Positions 33,301 to 42,259 of a stretch of 55,762 nucleotides of DNA are shown piece after piece. The stretch spans positions 1-55,762 of the forward strand of contig NZ_WTVQ01000031.1 of assembly GCF_012910955.1 (NCBI RefSeq), read 5' to 3'. Within the stretch, counting starts at the first letter, position 1, and every line of letters starts with the position of its first letter. A model generated the notes under the pieces. The model saw nothing but the letters and a program-made list of their open reading frames with translations. It searched no databases and was not told where the DNA came from. The position numbers were made by a program, and so were the translations under genes. The DNA is from Aromatoleum diolicum. Its GTDB lineage: Bacteria > Pseudomonadota > Gammaproteobacteria > Burkholderiales > Rhodocyclaceae.

Positions 33301-34857
33301 GCCGGCGTAGCCGCCGCAGCGCCGGCCGCAGCAGCGCCTGCTCCCGCCGCGGCCCCGGCTGCACCCACAGCAGCAGCAGCAGCGGTTGCCGCCCCCACCG
33401 CTGCGAGCCACGCTGGCGCTGCCGACATCGAGTGCGACATGCTCGTGCTCGGCGCCGGCCCTGGTGGCTACTCCGCCGCATTCCGCTCCGCCGACCTCGG
33501 TCTCAAGACCGTCATCGTCGAGCGTTACGCAACCCTCGGCGGCGTGTGCCTGAACGTCGGCTGCATCCCGTCGAAGGCGCTGCTGCACGTCGCTGCGGTG
33601 ATGGACGAGGCCGAACACATGTCCGCCGTCGGCATCACGTTCGCCAAGCCCACCGTCGATATCGACGCACTGCGCGCCCACAAGGACAAGATCGTCGGCA
33701 AGCTCACCGGCGGTCTCGCCGGCATGGCCAAGGGCCGCAAGGTCGACATCGTGCGCGGCTACGGCAGCTTCCTCGACCCGAACCACATCGAAGTCGAAGT
33801 CACCAGCGGCGACGCGCAGGACAAGACTGGCGAGAAGAAGGTCATCAAGTTCAAGCAGTGCATCATCGCTGCGGGTTCGGCCGCGGTGCACCTGCCCTTC
33901 ATCCCGCGCGACCCGCGCATCGTCGATTCGACCGGCGCGCTGGAGCTGCGTCAGGTGCCGGCGAAGATGCTGGTCATCGGCGGCGGCATCATCGGTCTCG
34001 AAATGGCAACCGTGTATTCGACGCTCGGCACCCGTGTCGACGTCGTCGAGATGCTCGACGCCCTCATGCAAGGGCCGGACCGCGACGCCGTCAAGGTGTG
34101 GGAAAAGCAGAACGCCCAGCGCTTCGACAGCATCATGCTCAAGACCAAGACCGTCGCCGTCGAGGCGAAGGAAGACGGCCTGTGGGTCACCTTCGAAGGC
34201 GAGAAGGCACCTGCCGGTGCGCAGCGTTACGACATGATCCTGCAGGCCGCCGGCCGCAGCCCGAACGGCAAGAAGATCGGTGCCGAGAAGGCGGGCGTCG
34301 TCGTCACGGATCGCGGTTTCATCCCGGTCGACGCGCAGATGCGCACCAACGTGCCGAACATCTTCGCCATCGGCGACGTTGTCGGCAATCCGATGCTCGC
34401 GCACAAGGCCGTGCATGAGGCGCATGTCGCGGCGGAAGTCGCGGCCGGCCAGAAGTCCGCCTTCGACGCCACTGTGATCCCCGGCGTCGCCTACACCCAC
34501 CCCGAAGTGGCGTGGGTAGGCTACACCGAAGAGCAGGCGAAGAAGGAAGGCCGCAAGGTCGAGACCGCGAAGTTCCCGTGGGCCGCCTCCGGCCGCGCGA
34601 TCGCCAACGGCGCCGACTACGGCTTCACCAAACTGATCTTCGACGCCGAAACGCACCGCGTCATTGGTGGCGCGATCGTCGGCCCGTCGGCCGGTGACAT
34701 GATCGGTGAAGTGTGTCTGGCGATCGAGATGGGCGCGGACGCGGTGGACATCGGCAAGACCATCCACCCGCACCCGACGCTGGGTGAGACGGTCGGCATG
34801 GCGGCGGAAGTTGCGCACGGCAGCTGCACCGACGTACCGGCACCACGCAAGAAGTAA
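33067..34857 (+). CDS. lpdA: Dihydrolipoamide dehydrogenase (E3) with an N-terminal lipoyl domain
   Basis: 596 residues: a lipoyl domain (1-76, ESDKATMD), an Ala-rich linker to about residue 120, then the flavoprotein disulfide reductase. FAD motif LVLGAGPGGYSAA, redox disulfide GGVCLNVGCIPSK, NAD motif VIGGGIIGLEMA and the C-terminal catalytic pair in HPHPTLGET are all present. It reoxidises dihydrolipoyl groups with NAD. The extra lipoyl domain is typical of betaproteobacterial and neisserial PDH E3. It is the last gene of the ace operon and the only E3 in the window, so it may also serve the E1ab-E2 complex encoded at 5.6-8.8 kb (inference). Confidence 0.98.
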   Translation: MSQVEVKVPDIGDFDSVPVIELFVKAGDTIAVDDAICTLESDKATMDVPSSAAGVVTEVLVKIGDRVAEGAVLLKLESAGVAAAAPAAAAPAPAAAPAAPTAAAAAVAAPTAASHAGAADIECDMLVLGAGPGGYSAAFRSADLGLKTVIVERYATLGGVCLNVGCIPSKALLHVAAVMDEAEHMSAVGITFAKPTVDIDALRAHKDKIVGKLTGGLAGMAKGRKVDIVRGYGSFLDPNHIEVEVTSGDAQDKTGEKKVIKFKQCIIAAGSAAVHLPFIPRDPRIVDSTGALELRQVPAKMLVIGGGIIGLEMATVYSTLGTRVDVVEMLDALMQGPDRDAVKVWEKQNAQRFDSIMLKTKTVAVEAKEDGLWVTFEGEKAPAGAQRYDMILQAAGRSPNGKKIGAEKAGVVVTDRGFIPVDAQMRTNVPNIFAIGDVVGNPMLAHKAVHEAHVAAEVAAGQKSAFDATVIPGVAYTHPEVAWVGYTEEQAKKEGRKVETAKFPWAASGRAIANGADYGFTKLIFDAETHRVIGGAIVGPSAGDMIGEVCLAIEMGADAVDIGKTIHPHPTLGETVGMAAEVAHGSCTDVPAPRKK

Positions 34858-34877
34858 GCAACACACAGAGCAGGTTC

Positions 34878-34901
34878 AAGGGGCGCTTCGGCGCCCCTTT
34901 T
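34878..34901 (+). terminator. Rho-independent terminator of the ace operon
   Basis: AAGGGGCGC-TTCG-GCGCCCCTT: a 9-bp stem with a stable TTCG tetraloop, ending in TTTT, 20 bases after the lpdA stop. Confidence 0.93.
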
Positions 34902-34979
34902 CATTTCCGGCATCCGGCGGTTCGACCGTCCCGTCCGCCGGCAACGCACCCCCGCCCAATCGGCGTATTCACTTCAAGC

Positions 34980-35014
34980 TTGCTCGCCGCGCCGAGTACT
35001 GTATATAATTACAG
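34980..35014 (+). promoter_or_regulatory. LexA (SOS) box overlapping a promoter -10
   Basis: CTGTATATAATTACAG at 34999-35014 is a perfect CTGT-N8-ACAG LexA operator with an AT-rich core. The same bases include a consensus -10, TATAAT (35004-35009), with TTGCTC (34980-34985) 18 bases upstream as -35. LexA bound here would cover the RNA polymerase site, the usual arrangement of SOS genes. The only downstream frame close by is the 57-codon ORF at 35053. The operator consensus is established for gamma- and betaproteobacterial LexA; repression here is inferred. Confidence 0.8.
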
Positions 35015-35052
35015 CACTCGACAAACTCGGCCCCGCAAGAAGGGCCATTCCG

Positions 35053-35226
35053 ATGGAGACCGACATGGAACTGTGGATCAATCGACTGCTGATGGGTTGT
35101 GGTGGCGCCTCCGGCCTCATGCTCGGCACCGGTCGCGTTGTCGAGGCCTCGACGCTCGCCGCAGCGACGATCTTCGCCGTGTGGTTGATGCGCATGCAGG
35201 CGCACGCGACCTTCGACGAGGGATAA
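35053..35226 (+). CDS. Putative SOS-regulated small membrane protein (57 aa)
   Basis: A 57-codon frame that I do not recognise. Most codons end in G or C, as in neighbouring genes. The product is short and hydrophobic: a glycine-rich stretch (residues 13-27, MGCGGASGLMLGTGR) and a likely transmembrane helix (about 33-48, STLAAATIFAVWLMRM), with an acidic end FDEG. Two starts are possible: ATG 35053 (AAGGG eight bases upstream) or ATG 35065 (GGAG six bases upstream). It begins about 37 bases after the predicted start of the LexA-controlled promoter. A hairpin (CCGCC/GGCGG, 35238-35254) follows. SOS-induced membrane micropeptides such as TisB are a functional precedent, not a homologue. Confidence 0.6.
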   Translation: METDMELWINRLLMGCGGASGLMLGTGRVVEASTLAAATIFAVWLMRMQAHATFDEG

Positions 35227-35478
35227 GCACGGCTGAACCGCCTCTTCTCGGCGGCTCAATCCATGGATTTCGTATAGCACCACCGTGGAAGGGCTGCCTC
35301 AGCCGTGAACACGCTAAGACAGCCCGTTTGCGGCAAAAGCCGCTCCTGGCTCGCCTGCTCCATCCCACGGGCGCAGCACTGCTTCGAACTGGTCGCGAAA
35401 GACCCCACCGGCCGGACCGGTATGGCGGCGATGCCCCTATAATCGCCACTTCCGCCGCCTGCACGAGATCTGTCGCCG

Positions 35479-37317
35479 ATGCCCGCCCCCACCCAGCCTT
35501 CGGAAATTGCCCGCGAAGTGCTGCGACTGTTCGCTGCGCGCCGCATCCCCCCCACTCCGGACAACTTTCGCACGCTCTATCACGAAGTTGCCGGAACACC
35601 AGATGACGAAGGCCCCTTCCCGGAGAAGTTCGTCAAAGCCCTGGCGCGCCAGATTCCGCGCGATACGGCCGAACGCACCCGGCTCGCCCGCCAACTCGAC
35701 CAGGCACTCGCCGAAGGCAATCCCGAAGCCGGCAACCAGGCTCTGGCGCAGTACCTCGCCAGTTTCAAGGTCGAACAGCCGCAAGCCTGGAACGAACTGA
35801 TTTCAAACCTGCTGCGGCAGTGGGAGGCACGCCAGATCGGCTGGACCACGGCACGAAAACGCGAATCGCTCGATCGCGTCTTCACCGCCAACGACCCGGC
35901 CACGCTCTACGCTCGCCTGCACGGGCTGGTGCGCTCGTGGGCGCAAGCCCCGAAAGATCCCGAAAGCGCACCGGGACGGGATAGTCCCGCGGCCATTGCC
36001 CCACCTTCAGCACTTGGCGCAACGACCACGACACCCGCAACGGCGCCACTCACCCCACCCGCCGCCACCGCACCGGACATCCGGCACGTTGCTGCGGGCG
36101 AAGCAGGGGATCTCCTGACCAGCCTGCGCGAACTCCTGCTGCTCGCGCTCGAATCGGTCGTCCCTGCGCTACTCGCCGACCAACCCGAAGTCTCGCGCGA
36201 TGCAGCAGGATTCGCGCGCGCGGTGAAGGCTGCCAGCAGCCCCGACGATCTGCAAACGCTCGCCATCCAGCTGCGGAAATTCGCCTACCGCCTCGAAATG
36301 ACCGCCGGCGACCGAGCCGAGGTGAACGCCGGCCTGCTCAACCTGCTGCGCCTGCTGCTCGAGAACATCGATCAACTCGTCATCGACGACCTCTGGCTGC
36401 ACGGCCAGATCGAAGTCCTGCGCGAGATCGTCGGCAAACCGGCAAACGTGCGTCTCATCGACGACGCCGAACGCCGCCTCAAGGAAGTCATCTACAAGCA
36501 AAGCCAGCTCAAGCACAACCACTCCGAAGCCCAGCGCTCGCTCAAGGAAATGCTCGCCGGCTTCGTCGACCACCTCGCCAGCTTTGCCGAGACCACCAGC
36601 ACCTACCACGACCGCATCGGCGAATGCGCCGACAAGATATCCGCCGCACGCGACATCACCGAAATCAGTGGCGTGCTCGGCGAGGTCATGCGTGAATCCC
36701 TTGCGATGCGCGACGAAGCCCGCCGCTCACGCGATGAACTCCAGGCCACACGCGAGCGCGCCCGCGAAGCCGAAGCCCGCATGAACGAGCTGCAACAACA
36801 GCTCGACGAGACTAGCCGCCTGATGCGCCACGACCAGCTTACGGGCGCCCTCAACCGCCGCGGGCTGGAAGAAACCTTCGACAAGGAATCCGCCCGCGCC
36901 CGTCGCCACGGCAGCCCGCTGAGCCTGGCACTGCTCGACCTCGACAACTTCAAACAGCTCAACGATCGCCACGGCCACAAGACCGGCGACGATGCCCTCA
37001 TCCACCTCGCCACCATCGTCCGCCAGAACCTGCGCCCGCAGGACACCCTGGCCCGCCACGGCGGCGAGGAATTCATCCTGCTCTACCCCGACACCAACCT
37101 CGAGCAAGCGCAGACCGCACTCGTCCGCCTGCAGCGCGAACTCACACGCAACTTCTTCCTCGCGGACGAAAACAGGGTGCTGATAACCTTCAGCGCCGGC
37201 GTAACCGAATGGAATCCGCAGGAAAGCATGGATGCCGTCATCAAGCGCGCCGACGACGCGATGTACCAGGCGAAGCAAACCGGCAAGAACAAGGTCATCG
37301 CCAACCCCGCGACCTGA
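35479..37317 (+). CDS. GGDEF-domain diguanylate cyclase
   Basis: 612 residues, no transmembrane segment. A helical N-terminal region starts AREVLRLFAARRIPPTPDNFRTLY, then a Pro/Ala/Thr-rich linker (about 155-200), a central helical domain and a coiled coil (about 410-455). The C-terminal cyclase domain has DQLTGALNRRGL and the active site GGEEF (about 528-532). RPQD five residues before it is an intact I-site for product inhibition. It makes c-di-GMP from two GTP. It sits directly ahead of the flagellin operon, and the YcgR brake encoded 5 kb downstream is a plausible reader. A TATAAT lies at 35438-35443 without a clear -35. Confidence 0.93.
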   Translation: MPAPTQPSEIAREVLRLFAARRIPPTPDNFRTLYHEVAGTPDDEGPFPEKFVKALARQIPRDTAERTRLARQLDQALAEGNPEAGNQALAQYLASFKVEQPQAWNELISNLLRQWEARQIGWTTARKRESLDRVFTANDPATLYARLHGLVRSWAQAPKDPESAPGRDSPAAIAPPSALGATTTTPATAPLTPPAATAPDIRHVAAGEAGDLLTSLRELLLLALESVVPALLADQPEVSRDAAGFARAVKAASSPDDLQTLAIQLRKFAYRLEMTAGDRAEVNAGLLNLLRLLLENIDQLVIDDLWLHGQIEVLREIVGKPANVRLIDDAERRLKEVIYKQSQLKHNHSEAQRSLKEMLAGFVDHLASFAETTSTYHDRIGECADKISAARDITEISGVLGEVMRESLAMRDEARRSRDELQATRERAREAEARMNELQQQLDETSRLMRHDQLTGALNRRGLEETFDKESARARRHGSPLSLALLDLDNFKQLNDRHGHKTGDDALIHLATIVRQNLRPQDTLARHGGEEFILLYPDTNLEQAQTALVRLQRELTRNFFLADENRVLITFSAGVTEWNPQESMDAVIKRADDAMYQAKQTGKNKVIANPAT

Positions 37318-37471
37318 ACTGCCGCCAGCCCGCGTATGCATCGGCCGCGCACTGACTGCAGGTGTATGCTGTCGTACTCTCCCTAACGGGGCCGGACGGA
37401 CGCTTGTAACGGCTCACACTCCGCTCGATGGGGTGCAGGAAATCGGCAAAAGAAGAAACCACAAAATCGCC

Positions 37472-37498
37472 TAAAGTTTTCCGGGGTGCCTCCGTTAA
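37472..37498 (+). promoter_or_regulatory. Sigma-28 (FliA) promoter of fliC
   Basis: TAAAGTTT-N11-TCCGTTAA. The -35 half is perfect, the spacing exact, and 6 of 8 bases of GCCGATAA match. The leader to the fliC ATG is about 87 bases. Confidence 0.88.
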
Positions 37499-37591
37499 TT
37501 GAATCAACGGCACACACATCGCCCCGACCAAGATGCAAACAGGGCAGGACGCCGGGATAACGAAACACCTCTCTCGCTAAGGAGAAATATC

Positions 37592-38395
37592 ATGGCAATG
37601 ACGATCAACACCAACGTTGCGTCCCTCAATGCACAACGCAACCTGAGCACTTCACAGAGTTCACTCGCGACCTCGCTTCAGCGCCTGTCTTCCGGCCTTC
37701 GTGTCAATAGCGCAAAGGACGATGCCGCCGGCCTCGCGATTTCGGAGCGCATGAACGCCCAGGTTCGCGGCCTCAACGTTGCGATCCGCAACGCCAGCGA
37801 CGGTGTGTCTCTGGCACAAACGGCGGAAGGCGCGCTTGGTGCGGTGACCGATGCCCTGCAGCGCATGCGCGAACTCGCCGTTCAGTCGGCCAACGGCAGC
37901 AACACGTTAGCTGACCGTACCAGCCTGGATGCCGAATATCAGGCCCTCTCCGCAGAAATCACCGATATCGCAACGCAAACCAAGTTCAACGGTCTCGCGA
38001 TTATCGACGGCGACGCCGGTGCTCAGGTCTTCCAGGTGGGCGCCAACGTTGGCGACACCCTGACCATCACCACAGCCGCAGTGACCACGGTTGCGGGTGA
38101 TCTCCTGAGCGCAGCGAACGCCAATACGGCAATCGGGGCAATCGACACCAAGCTGGATGTGATCAACGGCGACCGCGCGGACTACGGCGCCGCACAGAGC
38201 CGCTTCGGGCTGGCGATCGCCAACCTGCAGACCAGCGCAGAGAACCAGGCTGCCGCCCGCGGTCGGATCATCGATGCCGACTTCGCCTCCGAAACCGCGA
38301 ACCTGTCGCGTACCCAGATTCTGCAGCAGGCCGGTACCGCGATGCTCGCCCAGGCGAACTCGCTGCCGCAGAACGTGCTCTCGCTGCTCCGCTAA
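37592..38395 (+). CDS. fliC: Flagellin
   Basis: 267 residues, a short flagellin with nearly only the conserved D0/D1 parts. The N-terminal half INTNVASLNAQRNL to AGLAISERM and the C-terminal half SRTQILQQAGTAMLAQANSLPQNVLSLLR (two joined parts) form the coiled-coil tube of the filament. The central variable region (about 145-195) is small, so the filament surface would be simple. AAGGAG lies 7 bases ahead of the ATG at 37592; the frame is open further up but out of the family. It is transcribed from a sigma-28 promoter, and flaG and fliD follow. Confidence 0.98.
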   Translation: MAMTINTNVASLNAQRNLSTSQSSLATSLQRLSSGLRVNSAKDDAAGLAISERMNAQVRGLNVAIRNASDGVSLAQTAEGALGAVTDALQRMRELAVQSANGSNTLADRTSLDAEYQALSAEITDIATQTKFNGLAIIDGDAGAQVFQVGANVGDTLTITTAAVTTVAGDLLSAANANTAIGAIDTKLDVINGDRADYGAAQSRFGLAIANLQTSAENQAAARGRIIDADFASETANLSRTQILQQAGTAMLAQANSLPQNVLSLLR

Positions 38396-38421
38396 GCTGA
38401 AGTCGATCTGACCTGCAACAC

Positions 38422-38451
38422 CGGCGCGGCGCATGAAAATGCCCCGCGCCG
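38422..38451 (+). terminator. Stable hairpin between fliC and flaG
   Basis: CGGCGCGG/CCGCGCCG (8 bp), one C-C mismatch, then GCAT/ATGC closed by a GAAA tetraloop. Only TT follows, so it is at most a partial terminator. It may instead protect the abundant fliC message from 3' decay. Confidence 0.55.
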
Positions 38452-38472
38452 TTAGTCCATCAGGGGGATATC

Positions 38473-38859
38473 ATGTCCATCCAGTCTGTAACCGCCGCGC
38501 CACCCGCGGTAGTGCAGCCTCCGCAGCGCGCGAGCGATACGGCGACGTCGCCGATCAGCGGCGCGATCGCGGCCAGCGGCGAATCCCGCCCCGTCCAGCC
38601 GGTCGACGCTCCCACGGCGCCCGCCGCAACGCCTGGAAATGAAGAGATACTCAAGGCGCTCGACGAAGTCCGCGAAGCGGTCAAACCGGTGGCACAGAGT
38701 TTGCATTTTTCGCTAGACCAGGACACCGGACGCACGGTGATCAAGGTCATGGATACTGAAACGAACGAGATGATCCGGCAGATTCCGTCGGAAGACATAC
38801 TTAAGATCGCGCAGGCGATCGACAAACTGCAGGGGCTGCTGATCAAGCAGGAAGCCTGA
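38473..38859 (+). CDS. flaG: FlaG family protein
   Basis: 128 residues. The first half is Pro/Ala-rich and disordered; the second half carries the FlaG fold: LHFSLDQDTGRTVIKVMDTETNEMIRQIPSED (two joined parts), then ILKIAQAIDKLQGLLI. FlaG proteins influence filament length in some species, but the mechanism is unclear. It starts 78 bases after fliC, past the stable hairpin, and ends 22 bases before fliD. GGGGG precedes the ATG. Confidence 0.93.
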   Translation: MSIQSVTAAPPAVVQPPQRASDTATSPISGAIAASGESRPVQPVDAPTAPAATPGNEEILKALDEVREAVKPVAQSLHFSLDQDTGRTVIKVMDTETNEMIRQIPSEDILKIAQAIDKLQGLLIKQEA

Positions 38860-38881
38860 GCCGTCCGAGGAGGTTTACATC

Positions 38882-40273
38882 ATGGCAATCAGCGCACCCG
38901 GAGTCGGTTCCGGACTGGATATCCGGAGCATCATCAGCCAGCTGATGGCGGTCGAACGCCAGCCCCTTGCACGGCTTGAGTCGCAACAAACCAGTTTTCA
39001 GGCACGCCTTTCGGCCTATGGGCAGGTCAAGAGTGCACTGTCCAAGTTGCAGGATGCGGCGAAGGCGCTCACGACCTCGACGAACTTTTCCGCAACCAAG
39101 GCAAGCATTGCCGATGCCACGGTCCTGTCTGCGACTTCATCGGCGTCGGCGACCCCCGGTGTCTATTCGATTCAAGTCGACAAGCTCGCCTACGCCCAGC
39201 GGGTAGCGAGCAGTGCCATCACCGAACCGACGGTGGGCGCCGGTGACCTGACGATCACCTTTGGCAGCTACGACGCCGGCGGGGCGTTTACGCCGGACGG
39301 CTCGGGCGCCAAGACCGTCACCCTGGCTGCCGGCAGCACGCTCGCCGAATTGCGCGACGCGATCAATGCGGCAAAGACCGGGGTGACCGCAAGAGTGATC
39401 AACAATGGCACCGTAGACCAGCTCGTGATCAGCGGCGATGCAAGCGGTGCGGCCAAGGCCTTCCAGATCTCGGGCTCCGGTGGGCTCGCCGGTTTCAGCT
39501 TCGACGCCGGTAATCCCGGAGGCAGTACCCTGGGCTCCATCCAGGCGGCACAGGATGCCAGCCTGACCATCGACGGGATCGCGGTAACGCGCAGCAGCAA
39601 CACGCTGACCGACGTCATCGATGGTGTGACGCTTAACCTCACGAAAGGCATGGGTGCTGCCACGACGATTACGGTTGCCCGCAATGACGAGGTGGCAAAA
39701 ACCGCAATCAATGATTTCGTCGCGGCATACAACGAAGTTAACAAGCTGCTGCGCGATCAGTCCGCATACAACGCAGAAACGAAGAAAGCCGGCACCCTCA
39801 ATGGCGATTCGGCAATCCGATCAATCCGCAATCAGGTACGCGACGTTTTTCGCGATCCGCTCACCGGCCTGACCGGTGCAACGGCGTTGTCGGATATCGG
39901 ACTATCGTTCAAGGCGGACGGCAGCCTGTCGATCGATGACACCAAGCTCACCGCTGCGCTCGCCGACCCGACCAAGAACGTTGCCGAACTGTTTGGCGGC
40001 AACGGGACCATCAGTGGTTACGCGAAGACCCTTGGCGACACGCTGACCAGCATGCTGGAATCGGATGGCCTCCTGACTTCGCGGACCGACGGCATCAACC
40101 GCTCGATCAAGGCGCTCGATGCCCGCAAGGAGGCACTTGAATTTCGGCTTGAGCGCATCGAGGCCCGCTACACGGCGCAATTTACAGCCCTGGATACGAT
40201 GATGGCCAGCATGACACAGACCGGTAATTTCCTGACGCAGCAACTGGCAAATCTGCCCGGCGCCAACCAGTAA
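38882..40273 (+). CDS. fliD: Flagellar cap protein (HAP2)
   Basis: 463 residues. The N-terminal helix SAPGVGSGLDIRSIISQLMAVERQPLARL and the C-terminal helical region with LEFRLERIEARYTAQFTALDTMMASMTQTGNFLTQQL (each two joined parts) are the FliD_N and FliD_C signatures; the middle is beta-rich. The protein caps the growing filament and folds incoming flagellin. AGGAGG precedes the ATG, and fliS begins 15 bases after the stop. Confidence 0.97.
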   Translation: MAISAPGVGSGLDIRSIISQLMAVERQPLARLESQQTSFQARLSAYGQVKSALSKLQDAAKALTTSTNFSATKASIADATVLSATSSASATPGVYSIQVDKLAYAQRVASSAITEPTVGAGDLTITFGSYDAGGAFTPDGSGAKTVTLAAGSTLAELRDAINAAKTGVTARVINNGTVDQLVISGDASGAAKAFQISGSGGLAGFSFDAGNPGGSTLGSIQAAQDASLTIDGIAVTRSSNTLTDVIDGVTLNLTKGMGAATTITVARNDEVAKTAINDFVAAYNEVNKLLRDQSAYNAETKKAGTLNGDSAIRSIRNQVRDVFRDPLTGLTGATALSDIGLSFKADGSLSIDDTKLTAALADPTKNVAELFGGNGTISGYAKTLGDTLTSMLESDGLLTSRTDGINRSIKALDARKEALEFRLERIEARYTAQFTALDTMMASMTQTGNFLTQQLANLPGANQ

Positions 40274-40288
40274 TAAGGAACGAAACCT

Positions 40289-40699
40289 ATGTTCGGTTCA
40301 TTTCCCAACCGCGCCGCCGCCTATGCGCAGGTCGGCATCGAAACCGGCGTAAGCACGGCCGATCCGCACAAGCTGATCCTGATGCTGTTCGACGGCGCGA
40401 TCCTTTCCATCGCGACCGCCACGGCAGCGATCGAGCGGAACGATATCGCCGCCAAGGGCCAGTCCATCTCGAAAGCCATCGAGATCATCCTCAACGGCTT
40501 GAATGCCAGTCTCGACCCGAGCGCCGGCGGAGAGATTGCCGAGCGACTGGGGGCTTTGTACGTCTACATGAGTGAACGCCTGCTCTACGCCAATCTGCAT
40601 AGCAGCCAGCCCGCGCTGGCCGAGGTCAGCGGCTTGCTGCACACCCTGCGAGAAGCCTGGGAAGGCATCTCCCCCGCGCGTGCCAGCGCCGCCGCGTGA
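40289..40699 (+). CDS. fliS: Flagellin export chaperone
   Basis: 136 residues, a four-helix bundle: AYAQVGIETGVSTADPHKLILMLFDGAI at the start (two joined parts) is diagnostic of FliS. It binds the disordered C-terminus of flagellin in the cytoplasm and prevents early polymerisation. AAGGA precedes the ATG. fliT begins 7 bases after the stop, as usual. Confidence 0.97.
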   Translation: MFGSFPNRAAAYAQVGIETGVSTADPHKLILMLFDGAILSIATATAAIERNDIAAKGQSISKAIEIILNGLNASLDPSAGGEIAERLGALYVYMSERLLYANLHSSQPALAEVSGLLHTLREAWEGISPARASAAA

Positions 40700-40706
40700 G
40701 CCCATC

Positions 40707-41033
40707 ATGAACACGCTCGCGCTGTTCGAATCGATGAGCACGATATCGACCACCATGCTCGAAGTGGCACGCGCCAACGACTGGGACCGGCTCGCCGAGT
40801 TGGAGCGGGAGATGGGGCAAATCCGGAACGAGTTGATGCGGATCGAACCGGACCCGCGCGAGAACGCGAAATTGAGCCGCGCGGAACAGGAGCACAAGGC
40901 CTCACTGATCGCCGGCATGCTCGAGAACGACCGGGAGATCCGGCGTCATGTCGAGCCATGGCTCGCGAGCACCCGCAAGCTGCTCTCCGGCACGGCCCTC
41001 GAACGCGCGGTGCGGGCCGCCTACGGCCCCTGA
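40707..41033 (+). CDS. fliT: FliT-like flagellar chaperone
   Basis: 108 residues, all helical and charged (ANDWDRLAELEREMGQIRNEL in the first half), low in sequence conservation as FliT is, so the call rests on size, helical pattern and place directly after fliS. FliT chaperones FliD and in enterics also inhibits FlhDC; no flhDC system is expected here. The ATG at 40707 is chosen because the frame upstream overlaps fliS. Confidence 0.8.
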   Translation: MNTLALFESMSTISTTMLEVARANDWDRLAELEREMGQIRNELMRIEPDPRENAKLSRAEQEHKASLIAGMLENDREIRRHVEPWLASTRKLLSGTALERAVRAAYGP

Positions 41034-41080
41034 GGATCTGAGCGCCTCCCGGGCGGTCTTAGCGTAGAGGAGCGATAACG

Positions 41081-42259
41081 ATGATCCCGTCCGATCTCGC
41101 CGCCCGCCTCCGCATGCTGACCGAGGCGAGCCTGTTCGACAGCGAACCACCGATCCACGGACCGGCGCGTGTCCGCGAGATCCAGGCGCGGCTGCCGGAG
41201 CTGGCGGCGGGCGAGAAGTTCACTGCCACCCTTCAACGCAGCTTGCCCGACGGCACCTTTCAGGCCATTGTCGCCGGCAAGAGCTACACCTTGGCCCTCA
41301 ATCACGCAGCCAAGGCCGGCGATACACTGGAACTGGTTGTCACCCAGAGCACACCAAAGGCGGTATTTGCGCAACTTGCCCAGCCTGGACTGGCCAGCGC
41401 AACGGCCAGCGCCGACGCGAGCCGCCCGAACCTGAGCGCGGTCGGGCGACTGATCGGATTCCTGCTGACCGGACAACCCGACTCCCCCCCCGCCACGCTG
41501 GCCGCCGGCAAACCCCTCCTCAACGCGCCACCGGCGAACAACGGCGCAGCGCTCGCGACGGTGCTGCGCCAGGCAATCGCGCAGAGCGGCTTGTTTTACG
41601 AGTCGCACCAGTTGCAATGGATTTCCGGGAAAGTCGATACGGCCGCCTTGCTCCAGGAACCCCAAGGGCAACAATCACCCGCGCGCGCGCAGGCTGGCGA
41701 CACGCCGGAGCCCGGGCGGACGACCGACGGGCGACTTCTCAGCCTCCTTCGACCGACTCCCGAGGCAGGCGCGTCCGTGATGTCTCAAGCGACGTCCTCG
41801 GCGGCGGAGGCTACCGACGGCGCTGAGGGGGCGAGCAATCCGAATGCGCAGCCCCAGGGCGGTCCATCACGCGCCACCGTAGTACCCGAACGCCTGATAC
41901 CGGTGGTACATCAGCAGCTCGACGCCATGGCCACGCAGAATTACGTTTGGCAGGGCCAAGTGTGGCCGGGTCAGGCAATGGAATGGGAAATCGAGGATCC
42001 GCAGCGCGATCATCAGGGTGACGCCGGTGACGCGCCCACCGAGTGGAACACCACCGTGCGCCTGAGCCTGCCGCGGCTGGGCGGGGTGGAAGCGCGGCTC
42101 ATCCTGACCCCCGCTGGCGTGGCCCTTCGCCTGCAAGCCGACGATGCCGATACCGTCAAGGCGCTCGACGAGGGACGGCAACAGCTGGACGCAGCCCTGT
42201 CGGCGGCAAACGTCCCCCTCACCGGATTCGTCGCGGAGCGTCGTGATGCCGGACGATGA
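41081..42259 (+). CDS. FliK-like flagellar hook-length control family protein (second copy)
   Basis: 392 residues. An N-terminal region of about 150 residues (GEKFTATLQRSLPDGTFQAIVAGKSYTLAL, two joined parts) is followed by a Pro/Ala/Gln-rich linker (about 195-265) and a C-terminal Flg_hook-like domain: VRLSLPRLGGVEARLILTPAGVALRLQAD (two joined parts). It differs from the canonical fliK at 52134 and is coupled by a 14-base overlap to an FlhB C-terminal-domain gene, mirroring the known FliK-FlhB interaction. The role of this pair is not established. GAGGAG precedes the ATG. Confidence 0.8.
   Translation: MIPSDLAARLRMLTEASLFDSEPPIHGPARVREIQARLPELAAGEKFTATLQRSLPDGTFQAIVAGKSYTLALNHAAKAGDTLELVVTQSTPKAVFAQLAQPGLASATASADASRPNLSAVGRLIGFLLTGQPDSPPATLAAGKPLLNAPPANNGAALATVLRQAIAQSGLFYESHQLQWISGKVDTAALLQEPQGQQSPARAQAGDTPEPGRTTDGRLLSLLRPTPEAGASVMSQATSSAAEATDGAEGASNPNAQPQGGPSRATVVPERLIPVVHQQLDAMATQNYVWQGQVWPGQAMEWEIEDPQRDHQGDAGDAPTEWNTTVRLSLPRLGGVEARLILTPAGVALRLQADDADTVKALDEGRQQLDAALSAANVPLTGFVAERRDAGR

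Noticed and set aside
32623-34866. 747-codon open frame antisense to aceF/lpdA
   Set aside because: Same codon-bias shadow; it crosses two genes and an intergenic gap with low-complexity sequence.
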